From Muribaculaceae bacterium (GTDB lineage: Bacteria > Bacteroidota > Bacteroidia > Bacteroidales > Muribaculaceae), in NCBI GenBank assembly GCA_017620635.1, contig JAGAUV010000036.1:37937-101936 (forward strand): a DNA stretch of 64,000 nucleotides. Reading direction: 5' to 3'. A program made the position numbers and the translations under genes. The notes beneath the pieces are model-generated. The model was not told where the DNA came from. It saw only the letters and a list, made by a program, of their open reading frames with translations, and searched no databases. Of the stretch, positions 34,963 to 43,248 are shown one piece after another; the first letter of the stretch is position 1, and every line of letters starts with the position of its first letter.

Positions 34963-36447
34963 TTAATAACCGGGATTCTGGATTACCTTACCTCGGCTCT
35001 CGTCTATCACATACTGGGGCAGTGGGAAAAGCACCATATAGTCCTGGGCCGAATTGGAGTTGCGGTATTTGCGTGCGTACTGTATATAGCGGTCGTAGCG
35101 TATGAGGTCGCTGCGGCGGCAGCCGCCTTCAAACCACAGTTCATGACCGCGCTCTGTAAGGTTGGCTTCAAGAAAGTCGCTGAGATTCTTAAAGCCGTCG
35201 TATGCTTCCAGACCGGCACGTGTGTGTACGCGGTTGAGCAGCTCTACTGCCTCGGCTGTCGGACTGCCGGCCTGTCGGGCCAGGGCTTCCGACATCAATG
35301 TGAGCACATCGGCATATCTGAGAAGGATGAAATCGATACCGCTGCTCTGCCCTGTATCCCCGGGGTCTTCGCCGTATTTCACGGGAAGGGCGCCGTCGCC
35401 CAGGCCGGGGCCGGGGTTCGAACGGTTGTAGCGTACTCCGTCTGTGCCTACATAGTCGCCTACGAGCACTTTAAGGCGTTCGTCCGATGGATCGAATGTA
35501 TCATAGAAGCTCCAGAGCACATGCCAGCCGTTCCACTTCTGTATATAGGGGTTTGTTGTAGGATAACCCGAGGGAAGCACATGGGCGAGCCAGAGCTGGC
35601 CATTGTTTTCGATTGTACAGTTACCTGCATAGATAGTCTCGTCGTTGCCTTCGTTCTCAAGAGTAAAGATATCGGGATAATGAGCTACAAGATCAAAGCC
35701 CATTTCGGGTTTCATTATCTCTCGGCCGCACTCAATGGCTTTATCCCAATTTCTCTCATGCATATAGAGTTTCATCAGGATGGTATATGCCACGGCGCGG
35801 CTGAAACGGCCGTAGCTGCTGGAGCCGTAACGGTAACGGTCGACGGGCAAGAGGCGTATGGCTTCGCGGAGATTGTCTTCCACAAATTTTACCGATTCCT
35901 CATACGACAGACGAGGTAGCGGAATCACATCATAAGGATGGTCGAGGTGCTCCTGATCGGCAACCTGGAACGCGCCGAAGAGGTCGAGAAGCATATAGCC
36001 CATCCAACCCATGCCACAGTGCAGCTGACCGTTGAGATTATCAAGTGACTCCTCACTCATCGGTACATTCTTGATTATGTTCATTGTATTCTTGCAGCTT
36101 GAGATAGCTTTTACAAGATTGATGTAATGCTTGACAATACCCGTGTTGGTGGAAAAGTTGACCTGCATCAGATCGTTGGTAGCACCGTTCTTCCACTGTG
36201 AGCTGCCGATGTCGGTGGTAAGCTCGGTAAACACGCCTACATTGTCGATATTACAACTGCTGAGTGTGTTGTAGACGTTTACCTGAAACTGCTGGTAGGC
36301 GGCCTGCAGGACAAGTGCATCGGCATCCTGCTCGTTTTTCGGATATATGTTGGAGTTCACCGAGTCGTAGTACTCCTCCGTGAGATCGGTACACGACGCC
36401 AGTGATAACGCTGCGGCCATGGCAACGGTGGCTAATATATTTTTCAT
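34963..36447 (-). CDS. SusD-like nutrient-binding outer-membrane lipoprotein
   Basis: A 494-residue SusD-family protein that caps the SusC porin and binds glycan. Start 36447 (MKNILATVAMAAALSLASC) gives a signal peptide with lipobox LASC. The SusD N-terminal helical region (ADALVLQAAYQQFQVNVYNT) and the RagB/SusD C-terminal part are recognisable: ILLRYADVLTLMSEALARQA, VELLNRVHTRAGLEAY, ERGHELWFEGGCRRSDLIRY and the ending VIDESRGKVIQNPGY. It directly follows susC with a 21-base gap. Ligand unknown. Confidence 0.96.
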   Translation of the reverse strand: MKNILATVAMAAALSLASCTDLTEEYYDSVNSNIYPKNEQDADALVLQAAYQQFQVNVYNTLSSCNIDNVGVFTELTTDIGSSQWKNGATNDLMQVNFSTNTGIVKHYINLVKAISSCKNTMNIIKNVPMSEESLDNLNGQLHCGMGWMGYMLLDLFGAFQVADQEHLDHPYDVIPLPRLSYEESVKFVEDNLREAIRLLPVDRYRYGSSSYGRFSRAVAYTILMKLYMHERNWDKAIECGREIMKPEMGFDLVAHYPDIFTLENEGNDETIYAGNCTIENNGQLWLAHVLPSGYPTTNPYIQKWNGWHVLWSFYDTFDPSDERLKVLVGDYVGTDGVRYNRSNPGPGLGDGALPVKYGEDPGDTGQSSGIDFILLRYADVLTLMSEALARQAGSPTAEAVELLNRVHTRAGLEAYDGFKNLSDFLEANLTERGHELWFEGGCRRSDLIRYDRYIQYARKYRNSNSAQDYMVLFPLPQYVIDESRGKVIQNPGY

Positions 36448-36468
36448 ATTATTAGTAATCATGATAAT

Positions 36469-39400
36469 TTAGAGAGAAAATTCTAAACCAAAGCTATAGC
36501 TGCGGACATTGGGATAGGCATTGGTGTCGCCGGTCTCCAGATCGAGACCTTTATAGTTGGATATCTTGAATGGATTGTTTATATCGACATACATACGAAG
36601 CTTCGATATACCCTTGATTCGGGGTAAGGTATAGCCCAGTGTGATGTTGCGGCAGCGGATCATGTAGAAGCGCTTGGCAAAGAAGTCGCCCGATCCATAT
36701 CCATTGTAGGCCTGCATGAAACCGGGTTTCTTGCCGTTCGGATTGGTACTCGACCATGCGTCGCGCCACGCCTCGGTAAGATTCTGCTCGTTGTCGATAA
36801 GATTTATGTAATCTGTCGAATCAAGATAGCTGCCGTTCTTGAACACCTGGAACATGCCATAGAAGTAGATATTGAAATCGAAATTCTTATAGCGGAGCGT
36901 GTTGCCCATACCGGCGAGATAACCGGGGTCGGTAGTGCTGTAGAACACTTTGTCGGCGTTGTCGAGTTTGCCGTCGGGCTTACCGGTTTTGAGTGGTATG
37001 CCATACTTGTCCACCTTCATGGTTCCGTCTTCGTTATACTGGAATCCGTCGATATCGAGCAGTTTTACCTGGCCGGGATAATTGCCTATCATATGGGGCA
37101 CTTCTTCGCCGGGCTTGATCAGGCCGTCCGACACATAACCCGAAGCGCCACGGATAGGTCCGTCGTATTTATCCCAGGCTGAGGGTACCCACGTGTCGGC
37201 GCGCTCTTTCCAGCGGTCGCGGTAGAACGAAAATGTAAGATCTGTGGTCCACATCAGATCGGGAGTGCTGATATTGATAGTGTTGAGTGTCAGTTCCACA
37301 CCCTGGCTCTGCGTCTTGCCTATATTGTCGGCGATCGACGATATGGGATTGAACGACATCAGCGAACGCTGCGAGAGCAGGTCGGAGATAACACGGCGGA
37401 AATACTCTGCGGTAAGGTTCACGCGGTTGTTGAAGAAACCGAGGTCAAGACCGAAGTTCCACTCGGTGGTTGTCTCCCATTTGAGCTTGTTGTTGCCGAG
37501 CTGTGTCAGCAGATAGCCGGTGGCAAGAGAATTACCGATATTGAATTTCGTGCCGGGGCCGTACTCTGAGGCCACGCGGTTGCCTATGCTTGCGTTACCT
37601 GTCTGGCCCCAGCTCACGCGGAGTTTACCGTTCGAGAGCCAGTCCTTGACTGTCGACATGAAGTCCTCACTGGTAAAACGCCAGCCTGCCGATACCGAGG
37701 GGAAGTAGCCCCAGCGGTTATTCTCTGAGAAATTGGAGGCACCGTCGGCACGCATGGTAGCTGTGAGAAGATAGCGGTCGCCGTATGAGTAGGATACTCG
37801 GCCGAAGAACGATGCGATTTCAGTGCTTGAGCGGCCCGAAGCGACACTGGGCTTACTGAAGTTGCCTGCGCCAAGGTTGTTGTAGATGAAGTTTTCTACT
37901 GTGAAATCCTGATTCTGCGCATTGACAAACTCAGCTGTGAAGCGCTGGTAGGAGTAACCGCCCATAGCGGTAAGCGAATGTTCGCCGAAGCGTTTGTTGA
38001 ACGTCGCTGTGAGATCGAGCAGATAGTCGGTCTTGTCAAGCTCGTTTATGCTTGCCTGGCCGCCTACTTTTGCACCGTAAAGTGTCGACTTAGGCATATA
38101 TACGCGGCGTTTCATATTAGAGCGGTCAAGGCCGAGATTGGCGCGGAATGTGAGGAAATCCCAGGGCTTGACCTCTACGAAGCCATTAGTCATGAGACGC
38201 TCGCGGGTGTACTTGTTCTGTATCTCGAGCATCGACACGGGGTTGGGCGTGAATGCGGCCTTGGGAGGAAGTGTATAATTGCCGTTCTCGTCACGGACAG
38301 GCATCATAGGGTTCATCTTCAGTGCCACGGTAATGACAGGGTCGAACTCAGGACCATCGTGACCGCCAAGAGGCACGTCGTGTGTTGTGGCCGATGATGC
38401 GAACATATTCAGTCCCACAGTTACCATACGGCCGATTTTCTGTTCGAGATTGCTTCGGAGGGTATAGCGCGTAAGATCATTGGTCTTGATCACACCGTCC
38501 TGCTTGAATATATTGCCGGAAATGAGATATCTGGTCTGCTGTGTTCCGCCCGATATCGAAAGGTTATGCTGTGTCTGGAAACCGGTGCGGCTGATTTCGC
38601 CGAACCAATCGGTATTGTATGCGGCGTTTGCGATCTGCTCGGGCGTGTATGCCGGCACATATTCAGGGTTGGGCTGATAGCTGTTGCCGTACGGATAATA
38701 CTGACAGTCACGCATGTAGCGCTCATATTTGATAGCATTTGCTGCTTCCATCCAGCCGCTGGCGCTCTCCATCTTGTATTTGTCGGAGATTGTCTGAACA
38801 CTTACAGTTCCGGAATACTGAACCTTTGCTGCGCCCTGCGAGCCCTGTTTGGTGGTAATGATAATCACACCATTTGCTGCTCGTGAGCCGTAGATCGCTG
38901 TCGATGATGCATCTTTAAGCACATCGATGCTTTCTATATCGTTGGGGTTGAGTTGTCCAAGGATATTGTCGTTTGCGCCATATCTGTAATAGCCGCCACC
39001 CACATCATTGGTTGAATTGACAGGGAATCCGTCAATAATGAACAGCGGCTGATTGCTGGCATTGATCGATGCCGCGCCGCGGATAAGGAAGTTGGTCGCG
39101 CCACCGGGCTGTGCGCTCGGGGTGGTAACCTGCAGACCGGCTGCCTTACCGGCAAGCATACGGCTCACTGACGAGGTGGTGCCGAGTGGGTCTTCCGAAA
39201 GCTTGACCGATGAAACAGCGCCGGTAAGATCGCGCTTCTTCATTGTACCGTAACCTACTACGACAACTTCCTCGAGTAGATTCTTGTCGGCCTGCAGAAC
39301 CACATTTTTCAGTGCTTTAGTGTCCGACACCTTTATTTTACACGGTAAATAACCGGTATAAGAGAATGTGACGACAGCGTCCGTAGGTACATTTTTCAGA

Positions 39401-39894
39401 GTAAAGTTGCCGTCTATATCGGCTGTCGTTCCTATTTTAAGTCCATCTACCATAACCATGGCTCCGATCAAAGGCTCTCCTTCGTTATCGAATACTGTGC
39501 CGGTAACGGTAACTTCTTCTTTCTCTTTGCCCGAAGTCTTGTCTGCGGCATACACTATAGTGATTGTCCTGCTCTTCAACGAGTATGACAGACCAAGAGG
39601 CGACAGTATATCACTGAGCACTTCCGACAGCGGACCATGCTCCTCTTTTACCGACACCGCCGTATCTACATTAATATTGTCGCGAAACACAAATGTGTAT
39701 TCAGTCTGCTCTTCTATCTCTTTAAAGATTTCGAGCAGATTATCTCCCTTTACAGAAACTTGTTCAGACTGAGCTTGCACTCCCGTCGGGACGGCAAGCG
39801 CACAGACTAAACACAAAGCCTTGGCAAGCCGTGCGAGGCCGTGCCTTAGCCGTTGCAGACGAGGATCTTCTCCTATTGTCTTTGGTTTTCTCAT
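36469..39894 (-). CDS. SusC-like TonB-dependent transporter with N-terminal STN domain
   Basis: A 1141-residue outer-membrane transporter. After a basic N-terminus and signal peptide (ending GVQAQS at about residue 44) comes an STN domain (about 48-118: VKGDNLLEIFKEIEEQTEYT, LSDILSPLGLSYSL). A carboxypeptidase-D-like domain (VTVTGTVFDNEGEPLIGAMV) and the TonB box/plug (VVVGYGTMKKRDLTGAVSSV, FLIRGAASINASNQPLFIID) follow, then a 22-strand barrel ending SFGLEFSL. STN-bearing SusC proteins touch the FecR anti-sigma factor in the periplasm and signal through it to the ECF sigma factor. Both partners are encoded immediately upstream, so substrate binding probably induces the PUL by trans-envelope signalling. 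Confidence 0.96.
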   Translation of the reverse strand: MRKPKTIGEDPRLQRLRHGLARLAKALCLVCALAVPTGVQAQSEQVSVKGDNLLEIFKEIEEQTEYTFVFRDNINVDTAVSVKEEHGPLSEVLSDILSPLGLSYSLKSRTITIVYAADKTSGKEKEEVTVTGTVFDNEGEPLIGAMVMVDGLKIGTTADIDGNFTLKNVPTDAVVTFSYTGYLPCKIKVSDTKALKNVVLQADKNLLEEVVVVGYGTMKKRDLTGAVSSVKLSEDPLGTTSSVSRMLAGKAAGLQVTTPSAQPGGATNFLIRGAASINASNQPLFIIDGFPVNSTNDVGGGYYRYGANDNILGQLNPNDIESIDVLKDASSTAIYGSRAANGVIIITTKQGSQGAAKVQYSGTVSVQTISDKYKMESASGWMEAANAIKYERYMRDCQYYPYGNSYQPNPEYVPAYTPEQIANAAYNTDWFGEISRTGFQTQHNLSISGGTQQTRYLISGNIFKQDGVIKTNDLTRYTLRSNLEQKIGRMVTVGLNMFASSATTHDVPLGGHDGPEFDPVITVALKMNPMMPVRDENGNYTLPPKAAFTPNPVSMLEIQNKYTRERLMTNGFVEVKPWDFLTFRANLGLDRSNMKRRVYMPKSTLYGAKVGGQASINELDKTDYLLDLTATFNKRFGEHSLTAMGGYSYQRFTAEFVNAQNQDFTVENFIYNNLGAGNFSKPSVASGRSSTEIASFFGRVSYSYGDRYLLTATMRADGASNFSENNRWGYFPSVSAGWRFTSEDFMSTVKDWLSNGKLRVSWGQTGNASIGNRVASEYGPGTKFNIGNSLATGYLLTQLGNNKLKWETTTEWNFGLDLGFFNNRVNLTAEYFRRVISDLLSQRSLMSFNPISSIADNIGKTQSQGVELTLNTINISTPDLMWTTDLTFSFYRDRWKERADTWVPSAWDKYDGPIRGASGYVSDGLIKPGEEVPHMIGNYPGQVKLLDIDGFQYNEDGTMKVDKYGIPLKTGKPDGKLDNADKVFYSTTDPGYLAGMGNTLRYKNFDFNIYFYGMFQVFKNGSYLDSTDYINLIDNEQNLTEAWRDAWSSTNPNGKKPGFMQAYNGYGSGDFFAKRFYMIRCRNITLGYTLPRIKGISKLRMYVDINNPFKISNYKGLDLETGDTNAYPNVRSYSFGLEFSL

Positions 39895-39904
39895 AGTAAT
39901 TAAT

Positions 39905-40843
39905 TTAGTAAATGGTTATATGGTTTTTCTCTATTTTGTATTTGAACCTGTACATATTGCTGAGGTTGGCAATGACATCTGATATATCCTCGTTTCGGAA
40001 TGTTCCCGTCAGCTGATCGTTGGCAAGGGTGTCGCTCCTGACATCGATTTCCACACCGTAATGCCGCTCTATCATGGCTATGACATCCGAGAACTTTTTA
40101 TGTGCGAACACAAGATCGCCTCGTGTCCAGCCCGTTTCTACATTCATGTCGGCTTTGCCTATCGATACGGTGCCGTCGGCGCAGTTATAGACAGCCTTCT
40201 CTCCGGCTCGCATTACATAACTTTTGCCCTTCAGTCCGCTGCCTACAATACTTACCTGACCGCTCACAAGAGAGATCGTGATGTTTTCGTCCCCGTAGGC
40301 ATTGACATTGAACGAAGTGCCATGTACTTCCACTTCGATATCAGAGATAAACACTCGGAAAGTGTGCTCGGCATCTTTTGCGACATCAAAGAAGGCCTCT
40401 CCATATAGACGGACGGTGCGTTCGCCTTCCGTATCCCAGTCAAATGTGATTTCTGAGGCCGAGTTGAGCTGTACTTTCGACATGTCGGGCAATACCAAGC
40501 TCGTCCGGCTACCGGATGGAATAGAAGCTGAAAACTCCTGATTGGGCACGACGCGCGTTACAAGAGCGACTGCGACAGCCACTAACAAGACTGCCGCGTA
40601 ACGCGAAAATGACATGAAGCGACGGCGCATGATCGAGCGGAACAGATTTCGCTTTACCGCCGCCTTCATCTCCTTGGGCATAATAGACAGTGCCTGACTG
40701 TTTTCCTTTGAATCTTCAAGCATGACAGACCAAAGGAAGTCATCAGAAACAACATCTATCGAGCTTCGTAAAGTCTGAAATTCCTCCGGATCAATCCGGC
40801 CGGACACATATTTATTATAAAGCTCTTTGAAATGTGATAACAT
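39905..40843 (-). CDS. FecR-family anti-sigma factor
   Basis: A 312-residue inner-membrane anti-sigma factor. The N-terminal 80 residues are cytoplasmic and would hold the ECF sigma factor; one transmembrane helix spans about residues 82-99 (YAAVLLVAVAVALVTRVV). The periplasmic FecR domain follows (SIPSGSRTSLVLPDMSKVQL, GEAFFDVAKDAEHTFRVFI, VEVHGTSFNVNAYGDENITI), then a C-terminal DUF4974-like domain (FSDVIAMIERHYGVEIDVRS, LTGTFRNEDISDVIANLSNM) that would meet the STN domain of SusC. It is separated from the sigma gene by an unusually long 336-base gap, but only 10 bases from susC. Confidence 0.95.
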   Translation of the reverse strand: MLSHFKELYNKYVSGRIDPEEFQTLRSSIDVVSDDFLWSVMLEDSKENSQALSIMPKEMKAAVKRNLFRSIMRRRFMSFSRYAAVLLVAVAVALVTRVVPNQEFSASIPSGSRTSLVLPDMSKVQLNSASEITFDWDTEGERTVRLYGEAFFDVAKDAEHTFRVFISDIEVEVHGTSFNVNAYGDENITISLVSGQVSIVGSGLKGKSYVMRAGEKAVYNCADGTVSIGKADMNVETGWTRGDLVFAHKKFSDVIAMIERHYGVEIDVRSDTLANDQLTGTFRNEDISDVIANLSNMYRFKYKIEKNHITIY

Positions 40844-40917
40844 ATGGTAATTCTGTAACTATTTTTATGAGTTATTAGTAAATACGGAAGAAAGAGCAGG
40901 GAGTACTATGCGAAATG

Positions 40918-40935
40918 ATATGTTATATAACATAT
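40918..40935. promoter_or_regulatory. 18-bp perfect palindrome upstream of fecR-susC
   Basis: ATATGTTATATAACATAT reads the same on both strands. It is AT-rich, so chance is not excluded, but its place between the hairpin and fecR makes it a candidate operator or regulator-binding site. Confidence 0.4.
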
Positions 40936-41000
40936 TTTTACAAATCGAGCCTCTCCGACGGCGTTACAGATCAACCGCCGGAGCAAAACAGATAGCAGTC

Positions 41001-41055
41001 AAAAAATTGAAAGACCCCGTTCCCCAATATTTATTAACGCTGGGGACCAGGGTCT
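41001..41055 (-). terminator. Terminator or attenuator after the ECF sigma gene
   Basis: Two stacked 6-bp stems (AGACCC/GGGTCT and TCCCCA/TGGGGA) are separated by a symmetric 3x3 internal loop and closed by a 14-base AT-rich loop; on the minus strand they are followed by TTTCAATTTTTT. It lies 125 bases downstream of the sigma stop and 160 bases upstream of fecR, so it should end or attenuate the sigma transcript. Confidence 0.65.
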
Positions 41056-41179
41056 AAGCCGCGACCAGGCAGCCTACACTACGATATTGTTAACTTGACG
41101 CCGGACCGTAAATGGATCGCGCTAAATCTATGATAACAAAACAAAAGCTTTTTTATAATAAAAAGGCATAACAGCTTTA

Positions 41180-41743
41180 CTAAAGCCAGAATATAAAGAT
41201 GATCGGGAGGCCGTTCAGCGATTCCCTCAGTGTGCGCAATGCCGACGACAGATGATTTTTCACTGTCTGTTCCGAAATGCCAAGCTTCTCGGCTATCTGG
41301 CGGTTGGACAGAAGGGCGTCACGGCTAAGTTCGTAAATCTGACGCTCACGCGGTGTCAATTTATTTTTTGCCACCGCGACCACTGCGAGAAACTCCTCAT
41401 ACATCATAATATCCTCCGGCGAAATATCTGTTGACTCTTCGGAGCAATGCTCTATATACTCCTCGAATTTTGGCTCGTTCATCTGCTGGCGCAGTGTATC
41501 TATAATGCGGTATCTCGCTATAGAATAGAGGAATCCCTTGAAATTTCCTGTACTATCAATCATGCTACGGTTGATCCATAGCTTCATAAATGTATCCTGC
41601 ACTACATCCTTGGCTGCGTCGCGATTGCGGAGCTGCCTTAGGGCAAAGCCGAATATGTAATCGGCATATTCATCGTATAGCTTCGAAAAAGCCTTGTAGC
41701 TCCCCTGCTTGAGACTGTTTATGCATTGGATTTCGTCGATCAC
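41180..41743 (-). CDS. ECF sigma-70 factor of the PUL
   Basis: A 187-residue extracytoplasmic-function sigma factor. Region 2 is clear: YDEYADYIFGFALRQLRNRD, then AAKDVVQDTFMKLWINRS. So is region 4, LTPRERQIYELSRDALLSNR followed by QIAEKLGISEQTVKNHLSSA. It should direct RNA polymerase to the PUL promoters when released from FecR. The C-terminus ends with an unusual hydrophobic LPIIFIFWL tail, seen in some Bacteroidetes ECF factors. Transcribed from its own promoter 50 bases upstream. Confidence 0.96.
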   Translation of the reverse strand: MIDEIQCINSLKQGSYKAFSKLYDEYADYIFGFALRQLRNRDAAKDVVQDTFMKLWINRSMIDSTGNFKGFLYSIARYRIIDTLRQQMNEPKFEEYIEHCSEESTDISPEDIMMYEEFLAVVAVAKNKLTPRERQIYELSRDALLSNRQIAEKLGISEQTVKNHLSSALRTLRESLNGLPIIFIFWL

Positions 41744-41792
41744 AGTTTTTGTCCGTTTTTATTATTAGAGTTTCTAAACCTACTTATACTCG

Positions 41793-41815
41793 CAAATATA
41801 CTTACAGAGTGCAAA
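41793..41815 (-). promoter_or_regulatory. Promoter of the ECF sigma gene
   Basis: On the minus strand TATATTTG (-7, at 41800-41793) follows TTTG (-33, at 41815-41812) at the expected spacing, about 50 bases before the sigma ATG. It is a housekeeping-type promoter, so sigma itself is probably made constitutively. Confidence 0.65.
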
Positions 41816-41897
41816 TCTACAAAGAAAATTCAATTAAAAAAAATATTGCCGCCGCCTCACAATACTTGCAGCAGCCCGGACAATCACATCTGACGTC

Positions 41898-42914
41898 CTA
41901 TCTGGATTTCGGAAAGTTCACATACCGGCATATCCTGTTGCCGTCGGTTTCTTGCACATCGTCCAACATTACCGACGGCAACGACGGCGCCCTTACAGCC
42001 CCTTTTTCGCCAAGGCATACAGCCGACTCCTCTATATAAGCCTCATCCCAGAGACCGGAATCTATGAAACTGTCAAGCAGCGACGCTCCGCCCTCTACGA
42101 GCAGCGACGTTATGTTGTGCTCTCTATAAAGGCTTTCGAGCACATCGGCAAGAGGCTCGTCGCCTGTCACATGCAGGTAGCAGTCCATATCGGCAAGGCC
42201 GTGTCGGTCGAATACTATCTTTCGCGGCGACGGCCCGGCGATAAGCCTCGTGTCGAGGCGCGGACGGTCGGCGACAGCCGTACGACCCCCTACCGCTATG
42301 GCATCGTGCGAGGCTCGCCGCTCATGCACGATAAGCGAGCTAAGTGGCGTCGAGAATTTTGCAGCAGCCTCGTCTTCGCTTCTCTTATGATCCATAAACC
42401 CGTCGGAGCTCTGCGCCCATTTGAGCGTGACAAAAGGCCGGTGCAGGCTATGGGCCGTCATGAAGGTCTTGTTCAGTGCTCGGCATTCCTCGGCAAGCAG
42501 ACCCTCGTCCACCCTTATGCCGGCGGCACGGATCATGGCCACGCCTCGGCCGCTGACCTTCGGGTTGGGGTCTCCGGCGCCCACCACCACACGTCCTATG
42601 CCGATATCGGTCAGCAGACGGGCGCAGGGGGGCGTCTTGCCATAGTGCGAGCATGGCTCGAGCGTTACATATATCGTGCTCTCGCCCAATAGGCTGCGGT
42701 CGCTCTCCGACACCGAGTTTACCGCATTTACCTCGGCATGAGGGCCGCCGTAATGTCGATGCCAGCCTTCTCCTATTATGCGCCCTGTCCTATCTACAAT
42801 TACGGCGCCGACCATAGGATTGGGCGACACATGCCACCGGCCGTTGGCGGCAAGCTGCAGGGCCCGGCGCATATAAAGATAGTCCGCCGGGCTGAACTTT
42901 TCTCTGTTATCCAT
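41898..42914 (-). CDS. ribD: Bifunctional riboflavin synthesis deaminase/reductase
   Basis: A 338-residue cytoplasmic enzyme performing two steps of riboflavin synthesis: deamination of the pyrimidine intermediate and NADPH-dependent reduction of its ribose. The deaminase domain has MRRALQLAANGRWHVSPNPM, the zinc ligands in GGPHAEVNAV and PCSHYGKTPPCARLL. The reductase domain follows (RPFVTLKWAQSSDGFM, then SLLVEGGASLLDSFIDSGLW). Start at 42914 (MDNREKFSP) is preferred because upstream residues are not family-like; this overlaps the SSB gene by eight bases. Other rib genes are not nearby. Confidence 0.95.
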   Translation of the reverse strand: MDNREKFSPADYLYMRRALQLAANGRWHVSPNPMVGAVIVDRTGRIIGEGWHRHYGGPHAEVNAVNSVSESDRSLLGESTIYVTLEPCSHYGKTPPCARLLTDIGIGRVVVGAGDPNPKVSGRGVAMIRAAGIRVDEGLLAEECRALNKTFMTAHSLHRPFVTLKWAQSSDGFMDHKRSEDEAAAKFSTPLSSLIVHERRASHDAIAVGGRTAVADRPRLDTRLIAGPSPRKIVFDRHGLADMDCYLHVTGDEPLADVLESLYREHNITSLLVEGGASLLDSFIDSGLWDEAYIEESAVCLGEKGAVRAPSLPSVMLDDVQETDGNRICRYVNFPKSR

Positions 42915-43248
42915 TTGAGCGCGGCAATAGTTCGAATGTATCCACATAGATTTCGGTTATGCTGTGGCGTATCGCGTTGCGGTCGTCCCACGACCGGGTG
43001 CGGAGCTTGCCTTCGACAAGGAGCTTGGAACCTTTGCGGATATACCGCTCGGCAAACTCGGCCGCACGGCCCCACATCACTATATTGTGCCACTCTGTGA
43101 TCTCAGGCAGTTCTATTTCGTTGCCGTTGGCATCGCGGCCGCGACGGCGCTCATTCGTGGCAAGAGTAAACTCGGCCACTGCGCTGTTGTCGACCATCCG
43201 TAGTTTGGGATCACGGCCTACATTGCCGCATAATATTACTTTATTCAT
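42907..43248 (-). CDS. Short single-stranded DNA-binding protein paralogue
   Basis: A 113-residue SSB-family protein, essentially the OB fold alone: NKVILCGNVGRDPKLRMVDN, FTLATNERRRGRD, EWHNIVMWGRAAEFAERYIR, KGSKLLVEGKLRTRSWDD. The Gly/Pro-rich linker and acidic tail (usually ending DDDLPF or similar), which recruit partner proteins in the main SSB, are missing; it ends FELLPRSNG. It is therefore probably an accessory SSB rather than the replication one, which should be elsewhere. It overlaps the patatin gene by four bases upstream and ribD by eight bases downstream. Confidence 0.9.
   Translation of the reverse strand: MNKVILCGNVGRDPKLRMVDNSAVAEFTLATNERRRGRDANGNEIELPEITEWHNIVMWGRAAEFAERYIRKGSKLLVEGKLRTRSWDDRNAIRHSITEIYVDTFELLPRSNG

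Larger units (their letters stand above)
40844..41179 (-). other. 336-base sigma-fecR intergenic region with hairpins and palindrome
   Basis: No gene is seen. In transcription order (minus strand) it contains a terminator-like hairpin, listed separately (41055-41012 plus a T run). Next is a second imperfect GC-rich hairpin around 40963-40985 (CTCCGGCG ... CGCCGTCGGAG). Last is an 18-bp perfect palindrome at 40918-40935, some 75 bases before the fecR ATG. ECF sigma and anti-sigma genes usually lie close together, so this gap probably separates sigma expression from that of the fecR-sus operon. Confidence 0.6.

Noticed and set aside
35143-35919. A 258-codon plus-strand frame opposite susD
   Set aside because: It is antisense to conserved SusD sequence, with no signal peptide or domain that makes sense.
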